9,442 bases of DNA from an uncultured bacterium (lineage in GTDB: Bacteria > Patescibacteriota > Microgenomatia > UBA1400 > PJMF01). The stretch lies in assembly GCA_903891335.1 (NCBI GenBank), contig CAITDX010000025.1, forward strand, positions 1-9,442, given 5' to 3'. A program made the translations under genes and the position numbers. Below are positions 1 through 6,109 of the stretch, in pieces; the stretch's first letter is position 1, and each line of letters starts with the position of its first letter. The notes under the pieces were generated by a model that did not search any database, was not told the DNA's origin, and saw only the letters and a program-made list of their open reading frames with translations.

Positions 1-12
1 GGTATTTTTGTA

Positions 13-690
13 TTGCGCAAAACATACCAACAATCAAAATACCACTATCAAGTAAGAGATTACTTTTCCCTAAAGGACAAGAAAAAGAATTTCAGAGAAA
101 TCTTCCTTGTTGGCTATAATGCGATCTTTTCAAGAATTTATTTCAACCAAAAAAAACCATGGGCATACTTCGACATCATTCGACTTATTCTGGCTAAACA
201 AAGAAGACTACAGAGCATTCTTATTCTAGGTGGTGGAGGTGGATCTGTGGCAAAAACCATCAGTGAAGAATTCCCCAGGGCAACAATTACTGCTGTGGAA
301 ATATCTCAACAAGTCATCGATATAGCCAAACAATATTTCATAAAAAACAACTCCCATATACATTTTCTCAAACAAGATGCTTTTGATTTTATGCGTAAAA
401 ACACCAAAGCCTTTGATTTTATATTGCTTGACATCTCAAATAATTTAGAAATGAATCCAGAAATGCGCTCACAACAATTTTTAAGAACAATATTTGCTCA
501 AGGCAAAACAATCTTTATTAATTTTGGGGTTGACCATGAAGATATTAGAAAAAACACTCAAGCATATCGAAAATATGCTGCTTCAATCAAACAGCCTTTT
601 AGCCTACACCTCTTCGGAAATAACATAGTTGGATGCAACAAAGACACTTCAAAATTACAACTTAACTTTCTCAAACTCGACAATTTATGA
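13..690 (+). CDS. Spermidine-synthase-fold SAM-dependent methyltransferase-like protein (5' end uncertain)
   Basis: About 225 residues with a Rossmann-type class I fold. A Gly-rich loop (ILILGGGGGS, residues 69-78) is followed by an acidic residue after strand 2 (VEIS, 95-98), then QDAFDF near 121 and FDFILLDI (134-141). This order matches the spermidine synthase/SAM methyltransferase superfamily. The usual GGGDG loop of true aminopropyltransferases reads GGGGGS here, and the protein is shorter than the usual enzymes (about 280), so a methyltransferase or a decayed relative is more likely than polyamine synthesis. The TTG at 13 is the first recognisable start codon, but the frame is open to base 1, so the true start may lie outside the window. 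Its stop overlaps the next gene as ATGA (687-690), which implies translational coupling to the QueC-like gene and the small peptide beyond. The substrate is unknown; modification of that peptide is an inference from position alone. Confidence 0.72.
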   Translation: MRKTYQQSKYHYQVRDYFSLKDKKKNFREIFLVGYNAIFSRIYFNQKKPWAYFDIIRLILAKQRRLQSILILGGGGGSVAKTISEEFPRATITAVEISQQVIDIAKQYFIKNNSHIHFLKQDAFDFMRKNTKAFDFILLDISNNLEMNPEMRSQQFLRTIFAQGKTIFINFGVDHEDIRKNTQAYRKYAASIKQPFSLHLFGNNIVGCNKDTSKLQLNFLKLDNL

Positions 691-1664
691 GAACAACCAT
701 CACTCTGCCAACAATTAGTAAGAAAACCTTTACAGATAAGCTCGAGCAAAGACCTTTTGAAGACCTAGAAAATATCAAGGTCATAGAGAATTTCTTCAAA
801 AAGAAAAGAGGATATGTTTTTCGCATGCCCAAACCAGGAACTTCCGTTATTGTTCTTGTTTCCGGAGGACTTGACTCTATTATCACCTGGGGAATTTTGT
901 TGGAAAAATATCATCTAGAAACCTATCCATTATTTATTCATCGAGGAACAAAACGCTCAAAAAAGGAAGAAGCAGCCGCTCTTTTTTTCGCAGAATATTA
1001 CGCAAAAAAATATCCAAAACTATCTCATCCATTAATGAAATTTTCAACTAAGCCATCGCCAACTGAAATAGTTGACGCAATAAAAGACTACAAAAACTAC
1101 TTTCATCCTCAGCGCTTGCTTGAACTCATTAAAAGTGGCCAAACAATGATCTCAAACTCAACTGATTCATACCCACTATTACCCTTTTTTAACTGCTTTT
1201 ATTGTCTTAGTTACTCAGACTATCTTTACGATCGTTACCTAAAAAGGATTACCACTTTTTTCACCGGCATCATGGCGGGTGATGGAACTGTCGTACCAAG
1301 CCAAAGCTTTACCTCGGTACGCAATGCCATGTTGGCGGCTTGCAGTGCAGCTGCCAACTATAAAATTCAATATAGTGCGTTAGCTATCGAAAAAGAACTT
1401 GGTTTTTGGTTTGAGAAAAGCGACTACATTAAAATCGGTTCAAAACTCAAAATTCCTCTAGAAAAAACGTGGAGTTGCTATCAGGCAGGCAAATACCAAT
1501 GTGGAGATCAATGCTTGGCTTGTCAATCAAGAAGGTTTGAATTTGCAAAGGCTCGAGCAAAAGATAAAACGATATACTCATCCAATCAAAAAACCGTGAG
1601 CTGGTACTTGCAACGAATTCAAAAAAAAGCTATGCTTTTACTTACAAAGGGTCTAAAACTATGA
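687..1664 (+). CDS. QueC-like PP-loop ATP pyrophosphatase with cysteine zinc site, RiPP-locus variant
   Basis: 325 residues. The PP-loop is VSGGLDS (58-64), which binds ATP for adenylation. The centre carries SVRNAMLAACSAAA (210-223), matching the Arg-Asn segment of QueC (PGRNxxFLxxA). Near the C-terminus TWSCYQAGKYQCGDQCLAC (261-279) matches the QueC zinc site, with Cys264, 272, 276 and 279; the spacing has one more residue than the usual CxxCxxC. True QueC (about 220-240 aa) adenylates 7-carboxy-7-deazaguanine and converts it to preQ0. This protein is about 90 residues longer, with an N-terminal extension of about 50, a longer middle containing CFYC (170-173) and a basic C-terminal tail. 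No queD or queE lies nearby. It starts by ATGA overlap with the methyltransferase and its stop overlaps the peptide gene the same way. I infer that it activates a carboxylate on the peptide or joins a small molecule to it. Asparagine-synthetase-like lasso cyclases are distant PP-loop relatives, but the Cys site favours QueC. Confidence 0.85.
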   Translation: MRTTITLPTISKKTFTDKLEQRPFEDLENIKVIENFFKKKRGYVFRMPKPGTSVIVLVSGGLDSIITWGILLEKYHLETYPLFIHRGTKRSKKEEAAALFFAEYYAKKYPKLSHPLMKFSTKPSPTEIVDAIKDYKNYFHPQRLLELIKSGQTMISNSTDSYPLLPFFNCFYCLSYSDYLYDRYLKRITTFFTGIMAGDGTVVPSQSFTSVRNAMLAACSAAANYKIQYSALAIEKELGFWFEKSDYIKIGSKLKIPLEKTWSCYQAGKYQCGDQCLACQSRRFEFAKARAKDKTIYSSNQKTVSWYLQRIQKKAMLLLTKGLKL

Positions 1665-1738
1665 AAAAGAAATCTTACAACAAACCATCAGTGAAAAAAG
1701 TTGCTCTAGTTGCTGTTGCTTTTGCTGAACCAATCTAG
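1661..1738 (+). CDS. Putative 25-aa RiPP precursor peptide with YxxPxV leader motif
   Basis: A 25-codon ORF whose ATG overlaps the stop of the QueC-like gene as ATGA (1661-1664), the same coupling used by the gene before it. The N-terminal part is Lys-rich and holds Tyr6-Asn-Lys-Pro9-Ser-Val11, matching the YxxPx(L/V/I) leader motif bound by PqqD-like recognition elements in lasso peptides and related RiPPs. The last 12 residues (VALVAVAFAEPI) are hydrophobic, with one acidic residue, Glu23, and no Cys, Ser, Thr or Gly. That rules out lanthionine, thiazole or Gly1-lasso chemistry in this part. AFA before Glu23 fits an A-X-A signal-peptidase site. Alternatively Ala15 to Glu23 would make a nine-residue macrolactam, but with only a two-residue tail. 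The PqqD-like gene lies 42 bases downstream. That this ORF is a precursor is an inference from the motif, coupling and neighbours; the mature product is unknown. It could instead be a short regulatory ORF. Confidence 0.72.
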   Translation: MKKKSYNKPSVKKVALVAVAFAEPI

Positions 1739-1768
1739 TTTTTTACTTACTTTTTGCTTGTCTACCGT

Positions 1769-1774
1769 TATATT
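1769..1774 (+). promoter_or_regulatory. Candidate -10 box for a leaderless pqqD-like message
   Basis: TATATT ends seven bases before the A of the ATG at 1781. Transcription from this box would start at or beside the ATG and give a leaderless mRNA, which fits the absence of any Shine-Dalgarno sequence there. No convincing -35 box is seen at the normal distance. In this AT-rich stretch a chance match is quite possible. Confidence 0.3.
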
Positions 1775-1780
1775 GTCTTT

Positions 1781-2047
1781 ATGACTAGTTTTGTTGTTTC
1801 TGATGGTATTTATTCCAAGAAAACTAATGGCATCTGGCTTATTCTTAATCCAGATCGAAGTTCTTACTTAGAACTAGATGACGTTGCTAGTTTTATTTGG
1901 TCGAAACTACAAAAACCAGCAAGTCCTGAAGCTATCGCTCAAGCAATTGTCGTAGAATACGACATTGATTACGAAACAGCCCTTCATGACGTTGAAGATT
2001 TTATCCAGGCACACCTAAAGAAAAAACTTTTGAAAAAAAGTTCGTAA
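1781..2047 (+). CDS. PqqD-family protein (RiPP recognition element)
   Basis: 88 residues, about the size of PqqD-family proteins (80-95). The layout is that of the winged-helix RRE fold: a short beta region with ILNPDRSSYLELDDVASFIW, equivalent to the family's 'yeLNetGalIW' core, a helix around SPEAIAQAIVVEYDID, and a final helix around ALHDVEDFIQAHLKKKLL. Such domains hold the leader of a ribosomal peptide and present it to modifying enzymes, as in pyrroloquinoline quinone and lasso-peptide synthesis. I chose ATG 1781 over the TTG at 1754 because the extra nine residues (MLVYRYIVF) are atypical and a -10-like box sits just upstream of the ATG. The likely client is the YxxPxV peptide encoded 42 bases upstream. 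Its last 33 bases overlap the end of the S26 peptidase gene on the other strand, so the two operons cannot have separate 3' ends here. Confidence 0.9.
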   Translation: MTSFVVSDGIYSKKTNGIWLILNPDRSSYLELDDVASFIWSKLQKPASPEAIAQAIVVEYDIDYETALHDVEDFIQAHLKKKLLKKSS

Positions 2048-2368
2048 ACGACTTTCTTTCTTTATTACCACCCCAATATAGTTTGCTGTGGTTATTTTTT
2101 GCGAATCGATTAAATCGACATTATCTCCTTTTGTTCTCAACACAATTCTTTCAGTCCCAGTCTTGGCAACTACTCGGTGCACAATTGGACTATCTAAGTC
2201 TAAATTAGGACTTACAAAAGCAATCACATCTCCTTCTTGAACTTCAAAGATGTGATTTTTTCTCACCACCACCCAATCTCCAATACGCAAAAAAGGACTC
2301 ATACTATCGCTTACAACCTGCATTTTAAAAATGGTGTTAATGGGAGCTTCAAGTAAAAAGGTGTTCAT
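2015..2368 (-). CDS. Soluble SipW-type S26 (signal-peptidase-like) peptidase
   Basis: 117 residues with the S26 signature boxes in order. Box B is SDSMSP, with the nucleophile Ser22 just before Met23. GDWVVVRK and GDVIAF follow. The catalytic base region is PIVHRVV with His64, the Ser-His arrangement of SipW and archaeal signal peptidases rather than the Ser-Lys pair of LepB. The last box is TKGDN (79-83). No transmembrane segment is visible at either end, whereas ordinary signal peptidase I is membrane-anchored, so this looks like a dedicated processing enzyme rather than the housekeeping one. The ATG at 2368 overlaps the stop of the ABC ATPase gene as ATGA, coupling it to the transporter. 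The gene ends inside the 3' end of the pqqD-like gene. I infer that it cuts the leader of the peptide at 1661-1738; that peptide has an A-X-A motif. A role on another secreted substrate is possible. Confidence 0.85.
   Translation of the reverse strand: MNTFLLEAPINTIFKMQVVSDSMSPFLRIGDWVVVRKNHIFEVQEGDVIAFVSPNLDLDSPIVHRVVAKTGTERIVLRTKGDNVDLIDSQKITTANYIGVVIKKESRLRTFFQKFFL
2037..2055. terminator. Weak bidirectional hairpin at the convergence of the two operons
   Basis: AAAGTTCG and CGACTTT can pair around a TAAA loop, with one bulged T. The hairpin is flanked by an A-run on the left (2033-2039) and a T-rich run on the right (2053-2063), an arrangement that could end transcripts from both sides. 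It lies across the stop codon of the pqqD-like gene and within the last codons of the S26 gene. The stem is short and AT-rich, so the call is weak. Confidence 0.25.
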
Positions 2369-3081
2369 GAGTTTTTACTAAAAGTCAGTATTCTCTGACA
2401 ATGAATTTTTAAGTAATCAACAAATTGACTAATCATAAGAATGGTCGTACCTTTTTCAAATAGTGTTTTAATTGCTTCGCTAGACTTTTTTTGAAATTCA
2501 ACATCACCCACATGCATCACTTCATCAAGTAATAGTATATCTGGATCAGAATGAATAGCGATACTAAAACCCAATCGCAAAGTCATTCCACTAGAGTAGT
2601 GAGCAACAGGAACAGTAATAAAATCTCCGAGACCAGAAAATTCAATAATCGAGGACAACTTGCTTATAATCTCAGCTTTATTCATGCCAATAATAAGACC
2701 GCTGAGAAAAATGTTTTCATATCCGCTCAAATCTGGATGAAATCCGGCAGCCAAATCTATTAGAGAGGTCACTTTTCCAAGCACTCTCACTTGTCCTTCT
2801 GTTGGAGAAGTGAGCCCAGCAATAATCTTGAGCAACGTAGTTTTTCCAGCCCCATTAACTCCATGAAAACCAACCCTTTCTCCCTTCCGAATTTGCAAGG
2901 TAATATTGCGAAAAACCCAATACTCTTCTCTTTCCTTAAATTGCAGCAGCCGCCCCAAATCTTCTGCCAGTGTTGGTTTATCGTGGTGAATAATGTACTT
3001 CTTACCAACATCTTTAAGATCAATGACTACTTCACCCCTAGCATTAGATTGTTGCAAAATGTGTTCTTCGATACTTATCAT
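2365..3081 (-). CDS. ABC transporter ATPase, Wzt/TagH type, with Gln in the switch-His position
   Basis: 238 residues. Walker A is GVNGAGKTT (74-82), the signature is YSSGM (152-156, the form typical of polysaccharide and teichoic-acid exporters), Walker B is DILLLDE (181-187) with catalytic Glu187, and the D-loop is VGD. The H-loop, normally ISH, reads ISQF with Gln209; the codon is CAA, so the change is explicit in the DNA. The C-terminal carbohydrate-binding domain of long Wzt proteins is absent. The ATG at 3081 is preferred over the TTG at 3087 because it makes an ATGA overlap with the permease stop, the same coupling used to start the S26 gene downstream. It energises export with the upstream permease. 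The cargo could be a polysaccharide, as is usual for this family, or the modified peptide, as the neighbours suggest. Confidence 0.94.
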   Translation of the reverse strand: MISIEEHILQQSNARGEVVIDLKDVGKKYIIHHDKPTLAEDLGRLLQFKEREEYWVFRNITLQIRKGERVGFHGVNGAGKTTLLKIIAGLTSPTEGQVRVLGKVTSLIDLAAGFHPDLSGYENIFLSGLIIGMNKAEIISKLSSIIEFSGLGDFITVPVAHYSSGMTLRLGFSIAIHSDPDILLLDEVMHVGDVEFQKKSSEAIKTLFEKGTTILMISQFVDYLKIHCQRILTFSKNS

Positions 3082-3884
3082 AGCCAATCATCAAAATCTT
3101 TATTTTCTTTATGAAATACCACAACCCCTAAATAGCATGTGTAGCAGGCGATTAGAGGACCAAGCCACCAAAACTCAATCAGAGTGATGGGCAGGTTGAG
3201 TAAAGCGTAATGAAACAATTCAGTGATGAAAGTCATGGGATTAAGATAAAAAAATGGCCAAAACCATTCTGGCAATAAATTAAGTCCATATACTATAGGT
3301 GTTGCATAAAACCATAGAGTAACTGCCAACTGCACAATAAAAGTCACATCACGAAATCGAACATTTAACGAAGCGGTTATCAATGACAAACCAACCGTAA
3401 AAATTACCAACAAGAACATCGTCGGAATAAGCCACATCATTCTACCAACATAAAGCAATAGTTGAGAAAAAACATATCCTTCAATAAAAATCTTATCTGC
3501 AACTAAAATTAAAACTAATAGACCAAGTGCCACTAAAAAATGAAACAAATTTGACAAAATAATCGACAACACAATTGCTTCTCGAGGAAATTTTGCTTTC
3601 TTGATGAGATTACGCTCATAAAAGAAGGCCGGGGTCGCCTTGATCAGACTCTGCGCAAAAAAATTCCAAGGCAAAAGTCCTGCAAATAAAAACAAAAAAT
3701 AGTTATCAACCCGCACTAGCACAAAAAATTGAAACACAAAACCCATCACCAACATTTGAGAGAGTGGATTAATCACAATCCACAAAAATCCCAAAACCGC
3801 ATGTTTATAACGCGCCTTAATTTCTTTTTGCGTCATCACGATTAGAAAATCAAGCCAATGGCGCCATTTAGTCGATATAACCAT
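3078..3884 (-). CDS. ABC-2 type transporter permease, Wzm/TagG-like
   Basis: 268 residues with about six hydrophobic membrane segments. The N-terminal amphipathic region has the family pattern (MTQKEIKARYKHAVLGFLW), and near the end are the Wzm/TagG hallmarks RFRDVTFIVQ, FYATPIVYGL and NPMTFITELF. This is the membrane channel that pairs with the Wzt-like ATPase encoded directly downstream (ATGA overlap, 3078-3081). I chose ATG 3884 over the TTG at 3923 because the first 13 residues of the longer form are hydrophobic and not part of the family pattern. The family normally exports undecaprenyl-linked O-antigen or teichoic acid across the inner membrane. No glycosyltransferase or sugar-nucleotide gene lies nearby; the operon instead contains an S26 peptidase and faces the RiPP-like genes. 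Peptide or peptide-conjugate export is therefore an open possibility. Confidence 0.92.
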   Translation of the reverse strand: MVISTKWRHWLDFLIVMTQKEIKARYKHAVLGFLWIVINPLSQMLVMGFVFQFFVLVRVDNYFLFLFAGLLPWNFFAQSLIKATPAFFYERNLIKKAKFPREAIVLSIILSNLFHFLVALGLLVLILVADKIFIEGYVFSQLLLYVGRMMWLIPTMFLLVIFTVGLSLITASLNVRFRDVTFIVQLAVTLWFYATPIVYGLNLLPEWFWPFFYLNPMTFITELFHYALLNLPITLIEFWWLGPLIACYTCYLGVVVFHKENKDFDDWL

Positions 3885-3976
3885 ATCAATCACCAACAAT
3901 AACACAGCAATTCCCTCTTGCAAAGAGAAACACTTTGACGCTATTCTTAAAGAGCGCGTTATTTATTGCTTTTGTC
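3885..3976. promoter_or_regulatory. Divergent intergenic region between the permease and the cysteine-rich gene
   Basis: About 92 bases that must hold promoters for both outward-facing operons. On the plus strand TTGACG (3935-3940) is a good -35 match, followed after 19 bases by TATTTA (3960-3965), a poor -10. On the minus strand TTGCAA (positions 3918-3923, reverse complement) is a possible -35 with no clear -10. No Shine-Dalgarno sequence precedes either ATG. The assignments are tentative. Confidence 0.35.
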
Positions 3977-6097
3977 ATGGCAAATCCAAGAGATTTCTTA
4001 CCAGCAAAATATAAAAAAGCAGATCAATCAGATATGGCCGCTGTTGCTGAGCCAAAAGTCGCTGATACTATTCCCAGCCAAACCAGTGATTCTCTATGGA
4101 GTGGTTTAGCAAGTGATGATGATTTGAAAACTACTTCCTCGAGTGTAATTCCGTCAGACTCGGTCACACCACCGAGCTCAGAGCTTTTATCAAATCAAAG
4201 TATTGGTTCAACTCAAGAACTTGATGACAAAGATGGCTCTACTGCGGAAAATCTTGATTCCGTTGCTAGTTCTACCCCTACTAGCACACAACCCATCAGA
4301 CCAAAATCCAAGCAAAACAAACTCGCAGGCCTTTTAGTTGTTCTGTTTTTGGTAATTGGCACTGCAGTTGGCTATCTTCTAATGCTACAAAACCAAGATG
4401 GTAGACAGCAGGCATCAGGTGGCTCAGCTCCACCATATTCACCTGATGCTAATGGAAATTGTCCTAATGGTTATTCGCTCTTCACAGTGTCAGCAACTAA
4501 CCAAAAAATCTGTTGGCCACCAAGCTACCAAGGAGGTGGTGGAGAACCTAATGAAAACTGTGGAGCAGGCATGACGCTGCTTTTAAGCGAAACTAATCCT
4601 GGTCAATCAATGTGTGCTCCCAGCGGAAGTCTTCCTCCAAGTCTCAATACTACTCCCACTCAACAAATCGGACAGGGAGAATTTGGTTCATGTTATAGCG
4701 GAACGGGAAACTCCCAAACTGGAGAAGGTGTTGTTAGTGGAGGCACTACTCCTTGTTCAGTAGATGATTGGAACAACCCAAATAAGCTAATTGCTGGAAC
4801 TTATTGGTGGTGCACACCAGGAACAGATGTTTGTGGTCGCTATATTATAAACATTCCTAGCACCCTTGAAGCTGCTGTTGAATATTTTGCTAGCAACCCT
4901 GGAATGGCTCAGGCATTATTAAACCCTGAAGACCCTTTAATTTTGCAAGCCAATGGAACTGCAATTCTAAATGGCACTCCTCTTCAACTAGAACTAGCTC
5001 CATTCCTTACGTGCGGATCCTCAAATGATACGTATAATACTCTTGATAATGATCTTTGTGTTGCTGGAGGGATATGCGCATGGACCGACGAAGTTACTAT
5101 AACCGTGCAAAACTCAGAGAACGGACAAACAACCCAACAAACACAAAAGAGGTGCTACCTTACTAACACTTATTATCAAAATAATTACGTTAAACATGAT
5201 CCTCCACTAACATGGTCTCCCTACAACACTGGTTGTGGAGATGGTGTTCATGATTACCCTGGTCAAACCACCCTTCCAGGTTCAAGCACTCCTATTGATT
5301 CTTCCTATGTCGGCGACTGTAACACCTGGCACTTCACCACCTGTCTAGATCAAGGCAGTGGCGTCGATGGTCTTGGTTGTGGCATCACCACCACTCCCCC
5401 CAACGAACCTCCAAATGAGCCACCCAGCGAACCGCCAACCACTACTACACCACCTCCCACTGGCACTCCTACTCCCACACCAACTTTGCCACCTCAGCTT
5501 GTCTGTACCGACATCGAGATGCTTGATGCCAGTGGCTCTGCCATGACCGGTGATGACGATCAAAACCTCGTCGACGGCGATCGCGTCCGCTTCCGCAGTT
5601 CAGCTTCTGCAGAAGATCCAGACGCTACTTTCGAGTTTAGAATTTTACCTCCCAATACTTATGCCTGGATTGATATCACTGACACCAGTGCCACTGCTGC
5701 CCCCGATGTTTCAGCTTTCTACACTATCGTAAGTAGCGGTCATCACGTTGTTCAATCTCGTCTCTGTATCGATGGTGTCTGCCAAGTTTGGGAAAGTAAT
5801 GATGAAAACAATGTTAGCGACAACCTTTTTATTAGTAGAGGGGCCACCTGTCAGGCATCTCCAGGAGTAACTTCTGATCGCATGCTACGCACCTGTGAGC
5901 AGCGTTCAGATTGTCCAACCGACCACTACTGTGGCACAGACATTGTTTGTGAAACCAATGCGGATTGTTCTAATGGATTCGTCTGTTATCAACCACCTAT
6001 GCCTGCCTGTCCCTCTGGCATGTCCTGTACTCAACAGATGCCAGATAAAATCTGTGCAGACGTAGATCCAGCTCTTATAACAAACACAAGCCGTTAA
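3977..6097 (+). CDS. Large membrane-anchored cysteine-rich surface protein, unknown function
   Basis: 706 residues. A cytoplasmic N-terminal part of about 115 residues, rich in Ser, Thr and Asp, has no cysteine. One membrane segment follows (LAGLLVVLFLVIGTAVGYLL, about 116-135), then a long outer region with 29 cysteines. That region holds two short related modules (residues about 160-185 and 194-218, pattern C-x2-G-x-(S/T)-L...C-x-P-S), a Cys-containing central domain, a Pro/Thr linker (about 471-505) and a beta-rich domain that resembles an Ig/CARDB fold (about 508-620). A C-terminal cluster carries DC-x4-YC, DC-x4-VC motifs like those in the next gene. All cysteines lie outside the membrane, so disulphides are likely. 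I took ATG 3977; the longer TTG start at 3935 adds an atypical hydrophobic stretch and overlaps a -35-like box. The next gene begins 12 bases downstream and has a related layout, so they probably act together on the cell surface. No known family is recognised with confidence. Confidence 0.85.
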   Translation: MANPRDFLPAKYKKADQSDMAAVAEPKVADTIPSQTSDSLWSGLASDDDLKTTSSSVIPSDSVTPPSSELLSNQSIGSTQELDDKDGSTAENLDSVASSTPTSTQPIRPKSKQNKLAGLLVVLFLVIGTAVGYLLMLQNQDGRQQASGGSAPPYSPDANGNCPNGYSLFTVSATNQKICWPPSYQGGGGEPNENCGAGMTLLLSETNPGQSMCAPSGSLPPSLNTTPTQQIGQGEFGSCYSGTGNSQTGEGVVSGGTTPCSVDDWNNPNKLIAGTYWWCTPGTDVCGRYIINIPSTLEAAVEYFASNPGMAQALLNPEDPLILQANGTAILNGTPLQLELAPFLTCGSSNDTYNTLDNDLCVAGGICAWTDEVTITVQNSENGQTTQQTQKRCYLTNTYYQNNYVKHDPPLTWSPYNTGCGDGVHDYPGQTTLPGSSTPIDSSYVGDCNTWHFTTCLDQGSGVDGLGCGITTTPPNEPPNEPPSEPPTTTTPPPTGTPTPTPTLPPQLVCTDIEMLDASGSAMTGDDDQNLVDGDRVRFRSSASAEDPDATFEFRILPPNTYAWIDITDTSATAAPDVSAFYTIVSSGHHVVQSRLCIDGVCQVWESNDENNVSDNLFISRGATCQASPGVTSDRMLRTCEQRSDCPTDHYCGTDIVCETNADCSNGFVCYQPPMPACPSGMSCTQQMPDKICADVDPALITNTSR
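5390..5490 (+). repeat. Proline/threonine-rich low-complexity linker coding region
   Basis: Short PPNE, PPSEPP, TTTTPP and TPTP units follow each other in frame, with C-rich repetitive DNA on the coding strand. It probably forms an extended spacer between the Cys-containing domain and the beta-rich domain, as in many bacterial surface proteins. It is part of the 706-residue protein. Confidence 0.75.
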
Positions 6098-6109
6098 ACT
6101 AACCATATA

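Noticed and set aside
687..1664. Asparagine-synthetase-like lasso cyclase
   Set aside because: The PP-loop alone is shared. The RN segment and the four-Cys site near the C-terminus match QueC, and the protein is far shorter than lasso cyclases (about 600 aa).
1661..1738. Classical lasso peptide core
   Set aside because: The leader lacks the usual Thr before the core, there is no Gly1, and the only acidic residue would leave a two-residue tail, too short for a stable thread. Not fully excluded.
3935..3976. TTG start adding 14 hydrophobic residues to the 706-aa protein
   Set aside because: The ATG at 3977 gives a more natural N-terminus and the TTG lies in a TTGACG -35-like box. It remains possible.
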